Shown: in pieces, positions 28,018 through 38,694 of the stretch
Layout of the letters: the number at the start of each line of letters is the position of its first letter
Numbering within the stretch: the stretch's first letter is position 1
The notes under the pieces: model-generated
The model's input: the letters and a program-made list of their open reading frames with translations, nothing else
Told to the model about the DNA's origin: nothing
The model's database searches: none
Translations under genes and position numbers: made by a program
DNA from: Paraburkholderia ultramafica
Lineage (GTDB): Bacteria > Pseudomonadota > Gammaproteobacteria > Burkholderiales > Burkholderiaceae
Assembly (NCBI RefSeq): GCF_902859915.1
Contig: NZ_CADIKK010000018.1
Location: forward strand, 99,609-163,608
Length of the DNA: 64,000 bases
Reading direction: 5' to 3'

Positions 28018-28140
28018 CGGACGGGTATCGGAGCGGGCTCCGGCAAGGACGGCGACTAGGGGAGTGGGCGGATGCCCTGATCGGAAGCACGTCGCGCGCC
28101 ACTTGCGGGTGGCGCGGACAGCGCGGCGCGGGCTGCGCCG

Positions 28141-29427
28141 CTAACGCTCCGTGGAGCCGGAGTGTTTGTAGAAACCGCCCATCAGTTCGATGAGCGTGTC
28201 GCGGTTCTCGCTGCTCGCGCGATTGAGCGCGTGCGTGGGACCGTGGATCAGCTTGTTGGTGAGCGACTGCGACAGCGCTTCGAGCACGGCGGCCGGGTCG
28301 TCGCCGCGCGCGAGCATTTTCTGCGCGCGTTCGACTTCGGCGCGGCGCAGCACGTCGGCCTGCGTGTGCATATGGCGGATCACCGGCACGATGCTGCGCG
28401 CGTCGAGCCACTGCATGAAGTTCTGCACCCGCGTTTCGATGATCGCTTCGGCCTGCGCGACCGCGGCCTGGCGCGACGCATTGCCTTCGCGGACGATCGC
28501 GCCGAGGTCGTCGACGGTGTACAGGAACACGTCTTCGAGCTGGCCGGCTTCGGGTTCGATGTCGCGAGGAACGGCCAGATCGACCATGAAAATCGGCCGG
28601 TGACGGCGCGCCTTCACCGCCCGCTCGACCGCGCCGAGACCGATGATCGGTAACGTGGACGCGGTGCACGACACGATGATGTCGAACTCGTGCATGCGCG
28701 CCGGCAGTTCCGACAACGGAATAGCCCGGCCGTTGAAGCGCTCGGCGAGCCGCGAGCCGCGCTCGGCCGTGCGGTTGGCGACCACGAGCTCACGCGGATG
28801 TTGCGCGGCGAAGTACGTCGCGCACAACTCGATCATTTCGCCCGCGCCGATGAACAGCACGCGCTGGTTCGAGACCTTGTCGAAGATCCGCTGCGCGAGC
28901 CGAACGGCGGCCGCCGCCATCGAAACCGACTGCGCGCCGATTTCGGTCGTGCTGCGCACTTCCTTCGCGACAGCGAAGGTGCGCTGGAACAACTGGTTCA
29001 GATAGGTGCCGAGCGCGCCCGCTTCGGATGCGGTGCGCACCGCATCCTTCATTTGTCCGACGATTTGCGTTTCGCCGAGCACCATGGAATCGAGTCCCGA
29101 CGCGACGCGGAACGCGTGGCGCACGGCTTCCGACTGCGGCAGCGCATAGACGTGCGGCGCGAGTTCGTCGATTGGCAGGCTGTGGTACTTCGAAAACCAC
29201 TGGATTGCGGCTTCGCGCGCGGCCTGGTCGTCGGTGACGCAGTAGAGTTCGGTGCGGTTGCAGGTGGACAGAATCGCCGCTTCCGGCGCTGTGCGCGCGG
29301 TGCGGGCGAGCCAGACGCCCTTGAACGTGTCCAAAGCAGGTTTGATCTGTTCGAGCGGAAACGCCACGCGTTCGCGCAAGGCGACAGGCGCAGTGTGGTG
29401 ATTGATTCCGATCGTTAGAAGCTGCAT
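28141..29427 (-). CDS. hemA: Glutamyl-tRNA reductase
   Basis: HemA reduces glutamyl-tRNA to glutamate-1-semialdehyde, the first step of C5-pathway tetrapyrrole synthesis. The 428-residue protein has the catalytic cysteine C56 in STCNRTELYC, the GEtQIxGQxK-type block LGETQIVGQMKDA, and the NADPH-binding LFIGAGEMIEL segment. It is 61 bp downstream of the orphan response regulator and 123 bp upstream of prfA. Confidence 0.96.
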   Translation of the reverse strand: MQLLTIGINHHTAPVALRERVAFPLEQIKPALDTFKGVWLARTARTAPEAAILSTCNRTELYCVTDDQAAREAAIQWFSKYHSLPIDELAPHVYALPQSEAVRHAFRVASGLDSMVLGETQIVGQMKDAVRTASEAGALGTYLNQLFQRTFAVAKEVRSTTEIGAQSVSMAAAAVRLAQRIFDKVSNQRVLFIGAGEMIELCATYFAAQHPRELVVANRTAERGSRLAERFNGRAIPLSELPARMHEFDIIVSCTASTLPIIGLGAVERAVKARRHRPIFMVDLAVPRDIEPEAGQLEDVFLYTVDDLGAIVREGNASRQAAVAQAEAIIETRVQNFMQWLDARSIVPVIRHMHTQADVLRRAEVERAQKMLARGDDPAAVLEALSQSLTNKLIHGPTHALNRASSENRDTLIELMGGFYKHSGSTER

Positions 29428-29488
29428 TTGGGGGAGCTATGGTTTGGCCCACCATTATAGCGTTTCCACGATTCTTACATCCTGCGCG

Positions 29489-30199
29489 TCAACCGGTTTC
29501 GGCAACGGCTTCCTGCGGGATCGCGTCGAGCTGATAGCCGTAGCCATAAACCGGCGTCAGCGAATAGCCCAGCTCAGGGCGCAGTTGCAATTTGCTGCGC
29601 ACGCGCGACGCGTGCGTGTCGATGGTACGCGACCTTACGTCGCGGCGGCGCGCCCAAACGGTTTCAAGAATATGCGCGCGCGACACCGGCCGCGCCAGAT
29701 TGTTGAACAGCAGCAGCGCGAGGCGGAATTCCTTCGGCGTGAGGATCACCGTCAGTTCACGGAAGGTGACCGCGAAGTGCGCCGCGTCGAACGCATAGCC
29801 GCCGATGATGTCCCGCCGCCGGTTCGACGGCCGCCGCAGCCCCGCGCGACGCAGCAGCGCGTCCACCCGCGCCAGCATTTCGGGGCCGCGAACCGGTTTG
29901 CTCAGGCAGTCGTCGGCGCCGGCGTGCAGCGCGGCGACGATCTGGCTTTCGCGCGGAGCCGACATCAGCACGATGACCGGCAAACTCGGCAGGATGGAGC
30001 GCGCGCGTGGGATCACGTCCTCGGCGGAATGGTCGCCGGCCCAGCTTTCGGTGATCAGAAGGTCGAAGAACTCGTCCGTGGCGCGATGCAGGAACGGTGC
30101 GCTGGTGGTGAAGTGCTGGCACACATGCCCGCCGGCGAAGATCAGCCGGTCGACCAGTTTGGCGTGTTGCACATCCGGCTCGATAAGGGCGATTCGCAT
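29489..30199 (-). CDS. OmpR-type response regulator with Glu in place of the phospho-acceptor Asp
   Basis: The 236-residue protein has a receiver domain (1-113) and a winged-helix DNA-binding domain (about 135-227, with LTPKEFRLALLLF and SRTIDTHASRVRSKL). In the receiver, E7, D9, S80 and K101 occupy the conserved pocket. The position that normally carries the phosphorylated Asp, after FDLLIT, is E51 (codon GAA at 30047-30049). Glu there often mimics the phosphorylated state, so it may be constitutively active or kinase-independent. No histidine kinase gene is nearby. The output domain looks intact. Confidence 0.88.
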   Translation of the reverse strand: MRIALIEPDVQHAKLVDRLIFAGGHVCQHFTTSAPFLHRATDEFFDLLITESWAGDHSAEDVIPRARSILPSLPVIVLMSAPRESQIVAALHAGADDCLSKPVRGPEMLARVDALLRRAGLRRPSNRRRDIIGGYAFDAAHFAVTFRELTVILTPKEFRLALLLFNNLARPVSRAHILETVWARRRDVRSRTIDTHASRVRSKLQLRPELGYSLTPVYGYGYQLDAIPQEAVAETG

Positions 30200-30403
30200 G
30201 GTGCGGCTTTAGCCTGGCAACGGCCGGGACCTGGACTGTTCCGCCAGGCGTGCAGCTTGCCTAACATCACCCCGACCCCTAAACTCAACCGCTATGCGGA
30301 AAGCGCCGTGCTGAACTTCTATAGTTAATGAGACAAAAATGCTAGTTGCCTTGGCCCCTCGTGCCTATCAGATCAATCTGAAAATGCGCGAGGTCGACCG
30401 CTA

Positions 30404-30658
30404 ATGGGGTGGCCCGGCATTGTCGTGTTGGGTGTGGCAATCGGTCTCGCGGGCTGGTGGCTGCATCCGCTGCGCCGTGCGAGCCGCGCCCGCTGGTGGA
30501 TGGCGCTGCTGGCCGGCGTGCTTGGCGCGGCTGTCGCGCGCATGGCCGGCAACGTGACTGGTCTCTTCCACGACGGTGATACGCTCGAATGGCCGGTATG
30601 CACCGCCATCGCGTTGATCGCCGTTGCCGCGACGGTCGGCTTGCTTGCCCGTCGATGA
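30404..30658 (+). CDS. Small membrane protein, GlsB/YeaQ-like
   Basis: The 84-residue protein has three predicted membrane helices (about 3-21, 30-50, 64-80) with Gly-rich turns and a short basic loop RRASRAR. Size and layout resemble GlsB/YeaQ/YmgE stress-associated membrane proteins, but the match is by pattern only. It ends 20 bp before the M24 peptidase gene and may share its transcript. Confidence 0.6.
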   Translation: MGWPGIVVLGVAIGLAGWWLHPLRRASRARWWMALLAGVLGAAVARMAGNVTGLFHDGDTLEWPVCTAIALIAVAATVGLLARR

Positions 30659-30678
30659 ATATTTGCAGGTGACTCCCG

Positions 30679-32493
30679 ATGAATGCCCGACTCCCCGAAA
30701 CTTCCTCCATTCCCGAACGGCTCGCGAAATTGCGTAGCGCGATGGCGCGCGAAAGCGTCGCCGCCTACCTGGTGCCGTCTGCGGACCCACATCTGTCCGA
30801 GTATCTGCCTGAGCGCTGGCAGGGCCGGCAGTGGCTGTCCGGCTTCACCGGCTCGGCCGGCACGCTGGTCGTGACCGCCGACTTCGCGGGCGTCTGGACC
30901 GACAGCCGCTATTGGGAACAGGCCAATGCGCAGCTGGCCGGTACCGGCGTGCAATTGATGAAGATGACCGGCGGCCAGCAGACCTCGCCGCATTTCGACT
31001 GGCTCGCGCAGAACGTGCCGACCGGCGGCACGGTCGGCGTGGACGGCGCGGTGCTCGGCGTGGCGGCGGCGCGGGCATTGAGCCAGGCGCTCAGCGCGCG
31101 CGGCGTGCAACTGCGCACCGATGTCGATCTGTTCGACGCGATCTGGCCACAGCGTCCGTCGCTGCCGGCTGCCGCCGTATTCGAACACGCGGCGCCGCAT
31201 GCGAGCGTCGGCCGTTCGGAAAAGCTCGCGCAGATTCGCCGCGCGATGGCGGACCAGGGGGCGCAATGGCACTTCGTCTCCACGCTCGACGACCTCGCGT
31301 GGCTGCTGAATCTGCGCGGCGCCGACGTCAGCTATAACCCGGTGTTCGTCGCGCACGCGCTGATCGGTGTCGATCGCGTGTCGTTGTTCGTCGCGGACGG
31401 CAAGGTGTCGCAGGAACTGGCCGATGCGCTGGCGCGCGACGGCATCAGCGTCGAGCCCTATGCGAAGGCGGCGGACGCGCTCGCCGCGCTGCCCGCCGGC
31501 AGCACGCTGCTGATCGACCCGCGCCGCATCACCTACGGCTCGCTGCAAGCAGTGCCGTCGACGGTCAAGGTGGTCGAGGCCGTCAATCCGTCCACCTTCT
31601 TCAAGTCGTGCAAGACCGGGGCGGAAGCCGCGCATGTGCGCGCGACGATGGAACAGGACGGCGCGGCGCTGGCCGAATTCTTCGCGTGGTTCGAAAGCGC
31701 GTTGGGCCGCGAGACGATCACCGAGCTGACCATCGACGAGCGCCTGACGGCTGCGCGCGCGCGCCGTCCGGACTTCGTATCGCTGAGCTTCGCGACGATC
31801 GCGGGCTTCAACGCGAACGGCGCGATGCCGCACTACCGCGCAACGCAGGAAGCGCATTCGGTGATCGAGGGCAACGGCCTGTTGCTGATCGACTCGGGCG
31901 CGCAGTATCTGAGCGGCACGACCGACATCACGCGCGTCGTGCCGATCGGCACTCCCAGCGACGCGCAGCGGCGCGATTTCACGATCGTGCTCAAGGGCAC
32001 GATGGCGTTGTCGCGCGCGCAGTTTCCGCGCGGCATCCGTTCGCCGATGCTCGACGCGATCGCCCGCGCGCCGATCTGGGAAGCCGGCGCGGACTACGGC
32101 CACGGTACCGGTCACGGGGTCGGCTACTTCCTGAACGTGCACGAAGGCCCGCAGGTGATTTCGCACTACGCGCCGGCCGAACCGTGGACCGCGATGGAAG
32201 AGGGCATGATCACGTCGGTCGAACCGGGCATTTACCGGCCGGGCAAGTGGGGCGTGCGGATCGAGAACCTCGTGCTGAACGTGCCCGCCGGGAAGACCGA
32301 GTTCGGCGATTTCCTCAAGTTCGAGACGTTGACGCTGTGTCCGATCGACACGCGCTGCCTCGACCTGTCACTGCTGCGCGACGACGAGCGCGCGTGGCTC
32401 AACGCGTATCACGAGACGGTGCGCACGCGCCTGTCGCCGCATGTGTCGGGCGACGCGAAGGCGTGGTTGGAGCTGCGTACGCAACCCATCTGA
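30679..32493 (+). CDS. M24B-family Xaa-Pro aminopeptidase (aminopeptidase P type)
   Basis: The 604-residue enzyme is of the long, three-domain form. Two creatinase-like N-terminal domains precede a C-terminal metallopeptidase domain. Expected dinuclear metal ligands are in LLIDSGAQY and GTTDITR (two Asp), GHGTGHGVGYFL (His), VEPGIY (Glu) and RIENL (Glu). It removes N-terminal residues preceding proline. AGGTGA precedes the ATG. A HAD hydrolase gene follows after 31 bp. Confidence 0.92.
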   Translation: MNARLPETSSIPERLAKLRSAMARESVAAYLVPSADPHLSEYLPERWQGRQWLSGFTGSAGTLVVTADFAGVWTDSRYWEQANAQLAGTGVQLMKMTGGQQTSPHFDWLAQNVPTGGTVGVDGAVLGVAAARALSQALSARGVQLRTDVDLFDAIWPQRPSLPAAAVFEHAAPHASVGRSEKLAQIRRAMADQGAQWHFVSTLDDLAWLLNLRGADVSYNPVFVAHALIGVDRVSLFVADGKVSQELADALARDGISVEPYAKAADALAALPAGSTLLIDPRRITYGSLQAVPSTVKVVEAVNPSTFFKSCKTGAEAAHVRATMEQDGAALAEFFAWFESALGRETITELTIDERLTAARARRPDFVSLSFATIAGFNANGAMPHYRATQEAHSVIEGNGLLLIDSGAQYLSGTTDITRVVPIGTPSDAQRRDFTIVLKGTMALSRAQFPRGIRSPMLDAIARAPIWEAGADYGHGTGHGVGYFLNVHEGPQVISHYAPAEPWTAMEEGMITSVEPGIYRPGKWGVRIENLVLNVPAGKTEFGDFLKFETLTLCPIDTRCLDLSLLRDDERAWLNAYHETVRTRLSPHVSGDAKAWLELRTQPI

Positions 32494-32524
32494 ACGCAGC
32501 AGCGAATTTGCTAACGGAGAGTGC

Positions 32525-33148
32525 ATGGCCATCAAGGCAGTCGTGTTCGATTTCGGCGGCGTGCTGATCGACTGGAGTCCAGAGTATTTGTATCGCGAGC
32601 TGATCCCTGACGAAACCGAGCGCCGCTGGTTTCTGACTCACGTCTGCTCGATGGACTGGGTGATCCGGCAGGACGGCGGCCAGCCGATCGTCGAGGCGAC
32701 CGACGAGCTGATCGCGAAGTTTCCCGATCACGAAGCGCTGATCCGCGCGTTCTACGAGCGCTGGCACGAGATGGTGGCCGGCGTGCTGGACGAGGGCGTC
32801 GCGATCATGGAAAAGCTCGAAGCCGCCGACGTGCCGCTGTTCGGGCTGACCAACTGGTCGGCGGAGACCTTTCCGTACGCGTGGGAGCACTACCCGGTGC
32901 TGCGGCGGTTTCGCGACATCGTGGTGTCGGGGCGGGTGAAACTGGTGAAGCCCGATCCCGCGATCTTCGCGGCAATGCGTGAGCGGATCGACGCGCAAAT
33001 GCCCGGCGTTCAGCCGGGCGAACTGGTTTTCATCGACGACAACCCGAAGAACGCGCAAGCCGCGACGGCGCTCGGCTGGCACGGCGTGCATCACACCAGC
33101 GCCGCGCAAACCGAAACGAAGCTGCGCGAGTTGGGGCTGCCGGTTTGA
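32525..33148 (+). CDS. HAD-superfamily hydrolase (HAD-IA, dehalogenase/YihX-like)
   Basis: The 207-residue protein shows the nucleophile motif VVFDFGGVLIDW (D9), motif II LTNWS, a Lys in VKLVKPDPAIF and the acidic motif IV FIDDNPKNAQAA. The FDFGGV form, lacking the second Asp of phosphatases, fits YihX/dehalogenase-like members. The substrate is unknown. GGAGAG precedes the ATG. It is probably co-transcribed with the upstream peptidase. Confidence 0.88.
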   Translation: MAIKAVVFDFGGVLIDWSPEYLYRELIPDETERRWFLTHVCSMDWVIRQDGGQPIVEATDELIAKFPDHEALIRAFYERWHEMVAGVLDEGVAIMEKLEAADVPLFGLTNWSAETFPYAWEHYPVLRRFRDIVVSGRVKLVKPDPAIFAAMRERIDAQMPGVQPGELVFIDDNPKNAQAATALGWHGVHHTSAAQTETKLRELGLPV

Positions 33149-33164
33149 GCGTGAAGTCTGATTG

Positions 33165-33193
33165 AGCGGCGAGACGGGCGTCTGCGCTTTTTT
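33165..33193 (+). terminator. Terminator after the HAD gene
   Basis: AGACG (33172-33176) pairs with CGTCT (33179-33183). An outer AGCG/CGCT extension (33165-33168 / 33185-33188) lies across a small internal loop, followed by T6. Confidence 0.75.
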
Positions 33194-33295
33194 GGCAGCA
33201 CCCGCTTCGCTTCATCGCAAGCTTTCGGCTGCCTTCGCTTGCCTTCGCCGACCCTTGTCTGCACGCCCCATCCGCGTCGCGCGCCCGACTCTGAT

Positions 33296-34417
33296 CTACT
33301 GACCCAGCAAATTCTTCAACGCATTACCCAGCCCTTTCACGGTCTCCCCAGCGCCTTTCGCCACGCCCTCGACGCTCACGCCTAGCGACTTCGCAAAGCC
33401 AGCGCCGATGCGCATCATGATGCCTTCTCGTACCGAGAATTTCGGGTCGCGCAAATCCCCGTCCAGAACGAAATGCACCGTGATGTCGCCGTCGTGCGCC
33501 TTGAGCGCGGCAACGGCCGCCTTGGTCGGAATCGACATGAAGGTCTCGAGCGGATTGTCGCTGTCGGCGAGTTGCAGATTGTGGATCGTCACCGTGCCGG
33601 GGGCGTGCAACTGATAGTTGCGTACCGTCGACTCGACCGTCAAGTCGACCGTGCCGCCCGTCACTTGCGCTCTTGTGCCGGCCTTTTTCAGCAAGTACGG
33701 GTCGAGCATCACGAGATCGACGCCGTGCAGTTTGGTGGTGGTCTGCGAATCCTTGCTGGCGATTCTGATCCAGCCGCCGAACGACACGGTGCCCGTGTGC
33801 GCCGGGCCTTTGAGCGCGCCGCTGACGCTGACGTTGGTCCGCTCGCTGAGGGCGGGCAGCTTCAGGTTGTCGACGCTCGCATTGGCGTTGCTGACCGTCA
33901 CCTTGAACGCCGGCGGCCCGACCGTCATGTCGTAGAAATGGAAGTTGCCATGCTCGAAGCTGATGTGATCGACCTGCTTCTCGCGTCGGGCAGGCGCCAC
34001 TACGCCACCGGTTTGTGCATCGGAGCGATTCACCGCTTCCCGCAGATTCGGCAGCAGCTTGATCGAGCCGTCCTTCGTGCGTAGCACGGCCAAGTCGAAG
34101 CCGCGCACCACCACGCTGCGGATACGCAGGCGCCGTGAGAGCAGCTCACGGATGTCGGGGGTGACGGAGATCTCGTCCGCTCTGAGCGGGTCGCCGGCCG
34201 ACCAGCCGGGCGGCGCTTTGATGAGTACGTTGGTGAGATGAACCGCGGTGAGGCCGACGTCGATGTTATCGGCGCTGCCGAGCGGGCCGAGCGCCGCGAC
34301 CACGCGGTCCTTGACCTCCTGCTGCGCGAACCGCAGCGCGCCGAGTGCCACCACAATCAGCACCAGCAGCATGGCGCCCACGGCGACCAACCAGCGCTTG
34401 CCCTTCGACATCGCCAT
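33296..34417 (-). CDS. Membrane-anchored AsmA/DUF748-like protein
   Basis: The 373-residue protein has an N-terminal membrane anchor (about 9-29) and a large periplasmic beta-rich region, with LTAVHLTNVLIKAPPGW and repeated LRIRSVVVRGFDLAV-like strands. This resembles AsmA/DUF748 lipid-transfer-type proteins. The C-terminal tail is Gly/Lys-rich (VEGVAKGAGETVKGLGNAL). The function is not known. The start at 34417 has a perfect AGGAGG 5 bases upstream, which rules out a longer reading. Confidence 0.65.
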   Translation of the reverse strand: MAMSKGKRWLVAVGAMLLVLIVVALGALRFAQQEVKDRVVAALGPLGSADNIDVGLTAVHLTNVLIKAPPGWSAGDPLRADEISVTPDIRELLSRRLRIRSVVVRGFDLAVLRTKDGSIKLLPNLREAVNRSDAQTGGVVAPARREKQVDHISFEHGNFHFYDMTVGPPAFKVTVSNANASVDNLKLPALSERTNVSVSGALKGPAHTGTVSFGGWIRIASKDSQTTTKLHGVDLVMLDPYLLKKAGTRAQVTGGTVDLTVESTVRNYQLHAPGTVTIHNLQLADSDNPLETFMSIPTKAAVAALKAHDGDITVHFVLDGDLRDPKFSVREGIMMRIGAGFAKSLGVSVEGVAKGAGETVKGLGNALKNLLGQ

Positions 34418-34775
34418 GCTTGCCTCCTCGGCACCACGTTGCGCGCGGTGTGGCTGTGAACGGCCTGTGCGTGCGCTGGCCTCGCGCACGCCCGTTCTGG
34501 CGGAACGGCTGCGTTCCACCAGAACGACGACATGTAATACGCTTGGGCACGCAATGCGTGTGCCTTGCCGCTTATTGCGCCTATTGCGCCGATGCGAAGG
34601 ATGCGCGGCGCGCGCCACGAAATGCCATGGATAACCACCGCCGCGGCTACCGGCAAAGCGACAGGGAAAACGGCCGGCGGCACAGCAGGCAAAACGACGG
34701 CCGAAGCGGACCAGCAAAACGGACCAGCAAAGCGGCCCGCCCCTCGAACACCAGGCAGGCCGCCGAACCCCACGC
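34418..34775. other. Gene-free stretch between ettA and the AsmA-like gene, with a long hairpin and short repeats
   Basis: The region contains a 15-bp inverted repeat with a single mismatch and a GCTG loop (34493-34507 / 34512-34526) and no T-run. It also holds a 13-bp tandem pair, CGGACCAGCAAAA at 34707-34719 and a near-identical copy at 34720-34732, within a degenerate CAAAACGG-rich tract. No gene is supported. Confidence 0.55.
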
Positions 34776-36443
<1,668 letters not shown>

Positions 36444-36675
36444 TTGCTTGCAATAGACGTTGACGACGCCGGCCGCGAGGGGGCGGGCAATCGTGGGGTG
36501 GATGGGTAATCGGTGTCAGGGCCGGGCGGAGTGCCTGGCGCCGGCCGGCGCGGCATCGAGCGCGGCGTCGAACTGAGCGACGCCCCGCGCGCGGGCGGGT
36601 GGTTCAGGTGGCATTGTACTTCGCGAGGCGGGTGGCGCGGCAGGAGACGGCGGTGCGGAGGTCGATTCGCGTGCG

Positions 36676-37764
36676 TCAGTTCGCGCGCCGTCCCGTCGCC
36701 GGATCGAAAAAATGCAGATGCTGCGCCGGCAGCGCCACCTGCAGCGCTTCGCCCGCCGCGGGCCGATGCGCGTGCGGCAAGCGCACCGTCACATCGTGCT
36801 TGCCCCAGCGGCCGTGCGCGAGATTGTCCGCGCCGAGCAGTTCGCACGAATCGACGCTGAGCGTCGCGTGCGATGCGTCCGCCTGACCCGGGCTCATGTG
36901 CTCGGGGCGAATGCCGAGCGTCCACTCGCGTCCCTTGGCGACTTCCCGGCCGATCGGCGCGACGCCGGTCAGCGGCAGTTTCGGGCCGTTGCCGGCGACG
37001 TCGAACGTGGCGCCGTCATCGGACACGCGACCTTCCAGCAGATTCATCCCCGGCGAACCGATGAAGCTCGCGACGAACACCGTGGCCGGCCGCTCGTAGA
37101 CCTCGGTCGGCGCGCCGATCTGTTCGGCGTGACCCTTGTTCATCACGATCACGCGTTGTGCGAGCGTCATCGCTTCGATCTGATCGTGCGTGACGTACAG
37201 ACTCGTGGTGGCGAGGCGCGCATGCAGACGCTGGATTTCGAGGCGCATCTGCACGCGCAAACGCGCGTCGAGATTCGACAGCGGCTCGTCGAACAGAAAC
37301 ACCGCCGGCTCGCGCACGATCGCGCGGCCCATCGCGACGCGCTGCCGCTGCCCGCCGGACAACTCGCGCGGCTTGCGCTGCAACAGCGCTTCGAGTTCGA
37401 GAATCTGCGCGGCGCCCTGCACACGCTTCGTGATCTGCGCCCGGTCGACGCCCGCGATCTTCAGCGCGTAGCCCATGTTCTCGGCCACGCTCATATGCGG
37501 GTACAGCGCGTAGTTCTGGAACACCATCGCGATGTTGCGATCCTTCGGCTCCAGTTCGTTGACCACTTTGCCGGCGATCGAAATGCGGCCGTCGGAGATG
37601 CGTTCGAGCCCGGCCACCATCCGCAGCAACGTGGATTTGCCGCAGCCGGACGGTCCGACCATCACGACGAACTCGCCGTCGGCCACGTCCACGTCGATGC
37701 CGTGCAGCACGAACTGTTTGCCGTCATAGGTTTTTTTAACGCCTTGCAGAGTCAGTGCAGCCAT
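36676..37764 (-). CDS. ugpC: sn-glycerol-3-phosphate ABC transporter ATP-binding protein UgpC
   Basis: The 362-residue ATPase energises glycerol-3-phosphate uptake. Walker A is GPSGCGKST (37-45), the Q-loop VFQNYALYPHM (81-91), the signature LSGGQ (135-139), and a C-terminal OB-type regulatory domain typical of MalK/UgpC follows. It is the last gene of ugpBAEC, 84 bp after ugpE. No ugpQ phosphodiesterase gene follows. Confidence 0.93.
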   Translation of the reverse strand: MAALTLQGVKKTYDGKQFVLHGIDVDVADGEFVVMVGPSGCGKSTLLRMVAGLERISDGRISIAGKVVNELEPKDRNIAMVFQNYALYPHMSVAENMGYALKIAGVDRAQITKRVQGAAQILELEALLQRKPRELSGGQRQRVAMGRAIVREPAVFLFDEPLSNLDARLRVQMRLEIQRLHARLATTSLYVTHDQIEAMTLAQRVIVMNKGHAEQIGAPTEVYERPATVFVASFIGSPGMNLLEGRVSDDGATFDVAGNGPKLPLTGVAPIGREVAKGREWTLGIRPEHMSPGQADASHATLSVDSCELLGADNLAHGRWGKHDVTVRLPHAHRPAAGEALQVALPAQHLHFFDPATGRRAN

Positions 37765-37848
37765 GCGTTTTAGCCTTTCTTTGCTTGCCGCTCAATGCGC
37801 GGTGTTTTGTATTCCAATGCCGGAGGAAACTCGTCCACGCGACGCGGA

Positions 37849-38694
37849 CTACTTCTCCGAATCCACCAGTCCGCGCACGAACCAGCGCTGCATCGTCAGC
37901 ACGACCGCGAGCGGCGGCAGCATCGCGAGCAGCGTCGCGCTCATCACGAGATGCCATTCGGTCGCGGTGTCGCCGGACGCGATCATGCTTCTGATGCCGA
38001 TCACCGCGGTCGTCAGCGACTGCTGGCTCGTAATCAGGATCGGCCACAGATACTGATTCCAGCCGTAGATGAACGTGATCACGAACAGCGCCGCCATGTT
38101 CGTCCTGGACAGCGGCAGCACGACGTCCCAGAAAAAACGCATGGCCCCCGCGCCGTCGATGCGCGCCGCTTCCATCAATTCGTCCGGCAGCGTCATGAAG
38201 AACTGGCGAAACAGGAACGTCGCGGTGGCCGACGCGATCAGCGGCAACGTCAAACCGCTATACGTGTTGCTCAGATGCATCGACGACACGACCTGCACGG
38301 TCGGGAAGATCCGCACTTCGACCGGCAGCATCAGTGTGACGAAGATCAGCCAGAACGCGAACGTGCGAAACGGAAAGCGGAAGAACACGATCGCGTACGC
38401 GGAGATCATCGACACGGCAATCTTGCCGATCGAAATCACCAGCGCCATCACGAGGCTGTTGAACAGCATGCGGCCGAACGGCGCCGCCGCATTGCCGCTG
38501 CCGTGCGACCATATGGTCGCGATGTTCTCGAACAGATGCGTGCTCGGCACCAGCGACAGCGGCACGCTGAACACTTCGTGCTCGCTCATCGTCGCCGCGC
38601 AGAACGCGACGTACACTGGAAACACCACCAGCACGACACCGAGAATCAGCACCGCGTGGCAGAAGAGGTCGAAACCGCGGCGGTTCTCGATCAT
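37849..38694 (-). CDS. ugpE: sn-glycerol-3-phosphate ABC transporter permease UgpE
   Basis: The 281-residue inner-membrane permease has six predicted helices. The cytoplasmic EAA loop is near DELMEAARIDGAGAMRFFWDVVLPLSR, which contacts the ATPase. Its ATG overlaps the ugpA stop by 4 bp (ATGA), indicating coupled translation. Confidence 0.94.
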   Translation of the reverse strand: MIENRRGFDLFCHAVLILGVVLVVFPVYVAFCAATMSEHEVFSVPLSLVPSTHLFENIATIWSHGSGNAAAPFGRMLFNSLVMALVISIGKIAVSMISAYAIVFFRFPFRTFAFWLIFVTLMLPVEVRIFPTVQVVSSMHLSNTYSGLTLPLIASATATFLFRQFFMTLPDELMEAARIDGAGAMRFFWDVVLPLSRTNMAALFVITFIYGWNQYLWPILITSQQSLTTAVIGIRSMIASGDTATEWHLVMSATLLAMLPPLAVVLTMQRWFVRGLVDSEK

